The notes beneath the pieces are model-generated. The model had not been told where the DNA came from. It saw only the letters and a list, made by a program, of their open reading frames with translations, and did not search any database. Source: Phycisphaerales bacterium (GTDB lineage: Bacteria; Planctomycetota; Phycisphaerae; Phycisphaerales; SM1A02). Taken from it: a stretch of DNA of 6,799 nt. Location: positions 1 to 6,799 of the forward strand of contig SLJD01000308.1 of the NCBI GenBank assembly GCA_007135295.1. Direction: 5' to 3'. Made by a program: the position numbers and the translations under genes. Positions 5,645-6,799 of the stretch are shown here, in pieces (within the stretch, counting starts at the first letter, position 1; every line of letters begins with the position of its first letter).

Positions 5645-6418
5645 ATGGAACTGACGGAGCAAAAGATGGCGTTGATGAAAAACCTGCTTGAACTCTTTCG
5701 CGTCGACGCGCAGGTACGCGGCCTGCGAGGGCGACTGGATTCGTCCAAGAGATACCTCGATGCGCAGAATCGCCTGCTCAATGAACTTGAACAGCGCATG
5801 CAGGAAATCGAAGCCCGACGTCGCCAGACACAGGCCAAGATCGGCAACCTTGAAAGCGAAACACAGTCCTGCGACGAACGCATCGAAAAGCTTCGCGAAG
5901 AACTCAATAGCGCCGTCAACAACAAGCAATACTCCTCGGTTCTCTCCGAACTCAACACCGTGAAGGCACAACGGGACGAACTTGACGAACGGACCATCGA
6001 AGAAATGTCCGGCGTTGAGGAACTTGATCAGGAACTTGAAGAGGTCAAGCAACAGATTGCTGAACGCACGAAAGTCCGCGATCACGCCCAGTCCGAATAC
6101 GATGAGCGCGAACGAGAAATCAGGGACCGCCTGAGCGAACTCGAGGAAGAGCGGGCCGCCGCCGCCGAAAACGTCCCGGAAGGCGAGCTCGAAGTCTTCA
6201 ACGATCTCGCCGAGCAGTACGACGGCGAGGCAATGGCGCCTCTCGAAGAGATCGATCGCCGTCACCGCGAATACGCGTGCGCCGCCTGCAACATGCACGT
6301 GCCGTTCGAGCAGGTTTCACTGCTTTTCAGCGGGTCCGACACGCTCGTCCGCTGCGGGGCGTGCAGCCGCATCCTCTACCTTCAGGAAGAGACCCGCGGC
6401 ACGCTGGCGCAGAAATAA
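5645..6418 (+). CDS. Coiled-coil protein with C-terminal C4 zinc ribbon (257 aa)
   Basis: Residues 5-175 form a long, highly charged coiled coil (Glu, Arg, Gln and Leu heptads). It is interrupted near 90-110 by VNNKQYSSVLSELNTVKAQRDELDE, whose NNKxYxxxLxE pattern is a hallmark of the C4-type zinc-ribbon family (zf-RING_7/DUF164-like). The C-terminus holds the zinc ribbon with Cys212-x2-Cys215 and Cys237-x2-Cys240, reading CAACNMHVPF then VRCGACSRILYL. The family is widespread; members are thought to bind nucleic acid or act as scaffolds, and some epsilonproteobacterial and chlamydial relatives work with flagellar or type III secretion systems, but no such genes are here. The role is therefore unassigned. 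The ATG at 5645 is preferred because of a promoter just upstream; the ATG at 5666, with GGAG six bases upstream, would drop seven residues. The gene is separate from scoA (151-base gap) and converges on cdsA. Confidence 0.87.
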   Translation: MELTEQKMALMKNLLELFRVDAQVRGLRGRLDSSKRYLDAQNRLLNELEQRMQEIEARRRQTQAKIGNLESETQSCDERIEKLREELNSAVNNKQYSSVLSELNTVKAQRDELDERTIEEMSGVEELDQELEEVKQQIAERTKVRDHAQSEYDEREREIRDRLSELEEERAAAAENVPEGELEVFNDLAEQYDGEAMAPLEEIDRRHREYACAACNMHVPFEQVSLLFSGSDTLVRCGACSRILYLQEETRGTLAQK

Positions 6419-6454
6419 GTCGGTATCCCCGTCACATTCCGTCATGCGTGCTGA

Positions 6455-6799
6455 TCACTGAATCGGCATGGCGACAAGCAACCAGTACGCCACCGGGGCG
6501 ACCATCACCGGCGAGTCCATCACGTCCATGATCCCGCCCATTCCCGGCAGGACGTTCGATGAGTCCTTCAGACCGGACGCCCGTTTCATCAGACTCATCG
6601 TCAGGTCGCCGAACTGCCCGACGAGGGCGAATACCGCCCCGCATACCGCTCCCCACCAGACTGGCACGTGATCGGCCGATTCGGCAAGCTGACCGCTCGC
6701 CAACGCCATCAGCGCACCAACGAGCACGGCCAGCCCGACACCGCCGCCCAATCCCTCCCACGTCTTGCCCGGACTGAGCCAGGGGATGAGCTTGTGACG
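6455..6799 (-). CDS. cdsA: Phosphatidate cytidylyltransferase CdsA (partial, C-terminal 114 residues)
   Basis: CdsA makes CDP-diacylglycerol from phosphatidate and CTP in the inner membrane, the branch point of phospholipid synthesis. The visible C-terminal part shows PWLSPGKTWEG (residues 6-16 of the fragment), the family's SPxKTWEG motif, then membrane helices (about 19-36 and 46-62), then the CDP-diglyceride synthetase signature SLMKRASGLKDSSNVLPG followed by MGGIMDVMDS (69-96), and a last hydrophobic stretch ending in VAMPIQ. Both signature aspartates and KR/KD are present. Two usually invariant signature positions differ: the His before GG is Met87 and the Arg after Asp92 is Val93. The N-terminal half lies beyond the right edge; the gene is open through the window end. 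It converges on the zinc-ribbon gene with a 36-base gap that holds no clear terminator. The usual neighbours of cdsA (uppS, dxr, rseP, frr) would be off the window, upstream of it. Confidence 0.9.
   Translation of the reverse strand, partial: RHKLIPWLSPGKTWEGLGGGVGLAVLVGALMALASGQLAESADHVPVWWGAVCGAVFALVGQFGDLTMSLMKRASGLKDSSNVLPGMGGIMDVMDSPVMVAPVAYWLLVAMPIQ

Noticed and set aside
5531..6298. 255-residue minus-strand open frame rich in Phe and Leu
   Set aside because: It is exactly antisense to the coiled-coil zinc-ribbon gene. Glu/Arg-rich codons read backwards give Phe/Leu-rich protein, so the membrane-like look is an artefact.
6419..6454. Possible bidirectional terminator between the zinc-ribbon gene and cdsA
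   Set aside because: No stem of useful length with a flanking T-run can be formed in the 36-base gap.

Overview
The window is GC-rich, densely coding bacterial chromosome. The gene content suggests Planctomycetota, most likely a Phycisphaerae-like lineage. The reasons are a secreted tricorn-type propeller protein, a coiled-coil C4 zinc-ribbon protein, a CdsA with an altered signature, and a stand-alone STAS protein, all in short operons. This placement is inference from gene style; no rRNA or other taxonomic marker is present. I see no tRNA, rRNA, CRISPR array, insertion sequence, phage gene or clear intrinsic terminator.

Layout from left to right. (1) Positions 1-1121, minus strand: N-terminal 373 residues of an exported TolB/tricorn-like beta-propeller protein, probably an S41-family tricorn peptidase homologue, running off the left edge. 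(2) 1122-1555: a 434-base divergent gap with several hairpins and an AT-rich palindrome. (3) 1556-1948, plus: a small protein of unknown function with a good ribosome-binding site, probably disordered. (4) 2143-2592, plus: a single-domain STAS (anti-sigma-factor-antagonist-like) protein that keeps the phosphorylatable serine. (5) 2603-3916, minus: a 12-helix major facilitator superfamily transporter, tail to tail with the STAS gene. (6) 3917-4150: a divergent regulatory gap holding a 16-base inverted repeat next to the transporter start. (7) 4151-4720, plus: an Lrp/AsnC-family regulator, followed after 77 bases by (8) 4798-5493, the A subunit of a succinyl-CoA:3-ketoacid CoA-transferase, with no B subunit in view. 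(9) 5645-6418, plus: a coiled-coil C4 zinc-ribbon protein that appears to have its own promoter placed so that transcription would begin at or next to the start codon. (10) 6455-6799, minus: the C-terminal part of CdsA (phosphatidate cytidylyltransferase), running off the right edge.

The only clear functional pairing is Lrp with ScoA. Lrp-family proteins usually sense amino acids or related metabolites, and ScoA belongs to ketone-body or branched-chain ketoacid use, so a small metabolite-responsive catabolic unit is plausible. The other genes look like unrelated housekeeping or single-function genes. I do not see a convincing new multi-gene system. The points most worth a second look are the apparently leaderless promoter, the orphan CoA-transferase subunit, the operator-like repeat by the transporter, the altered CdsA signature and the unknown small protein.
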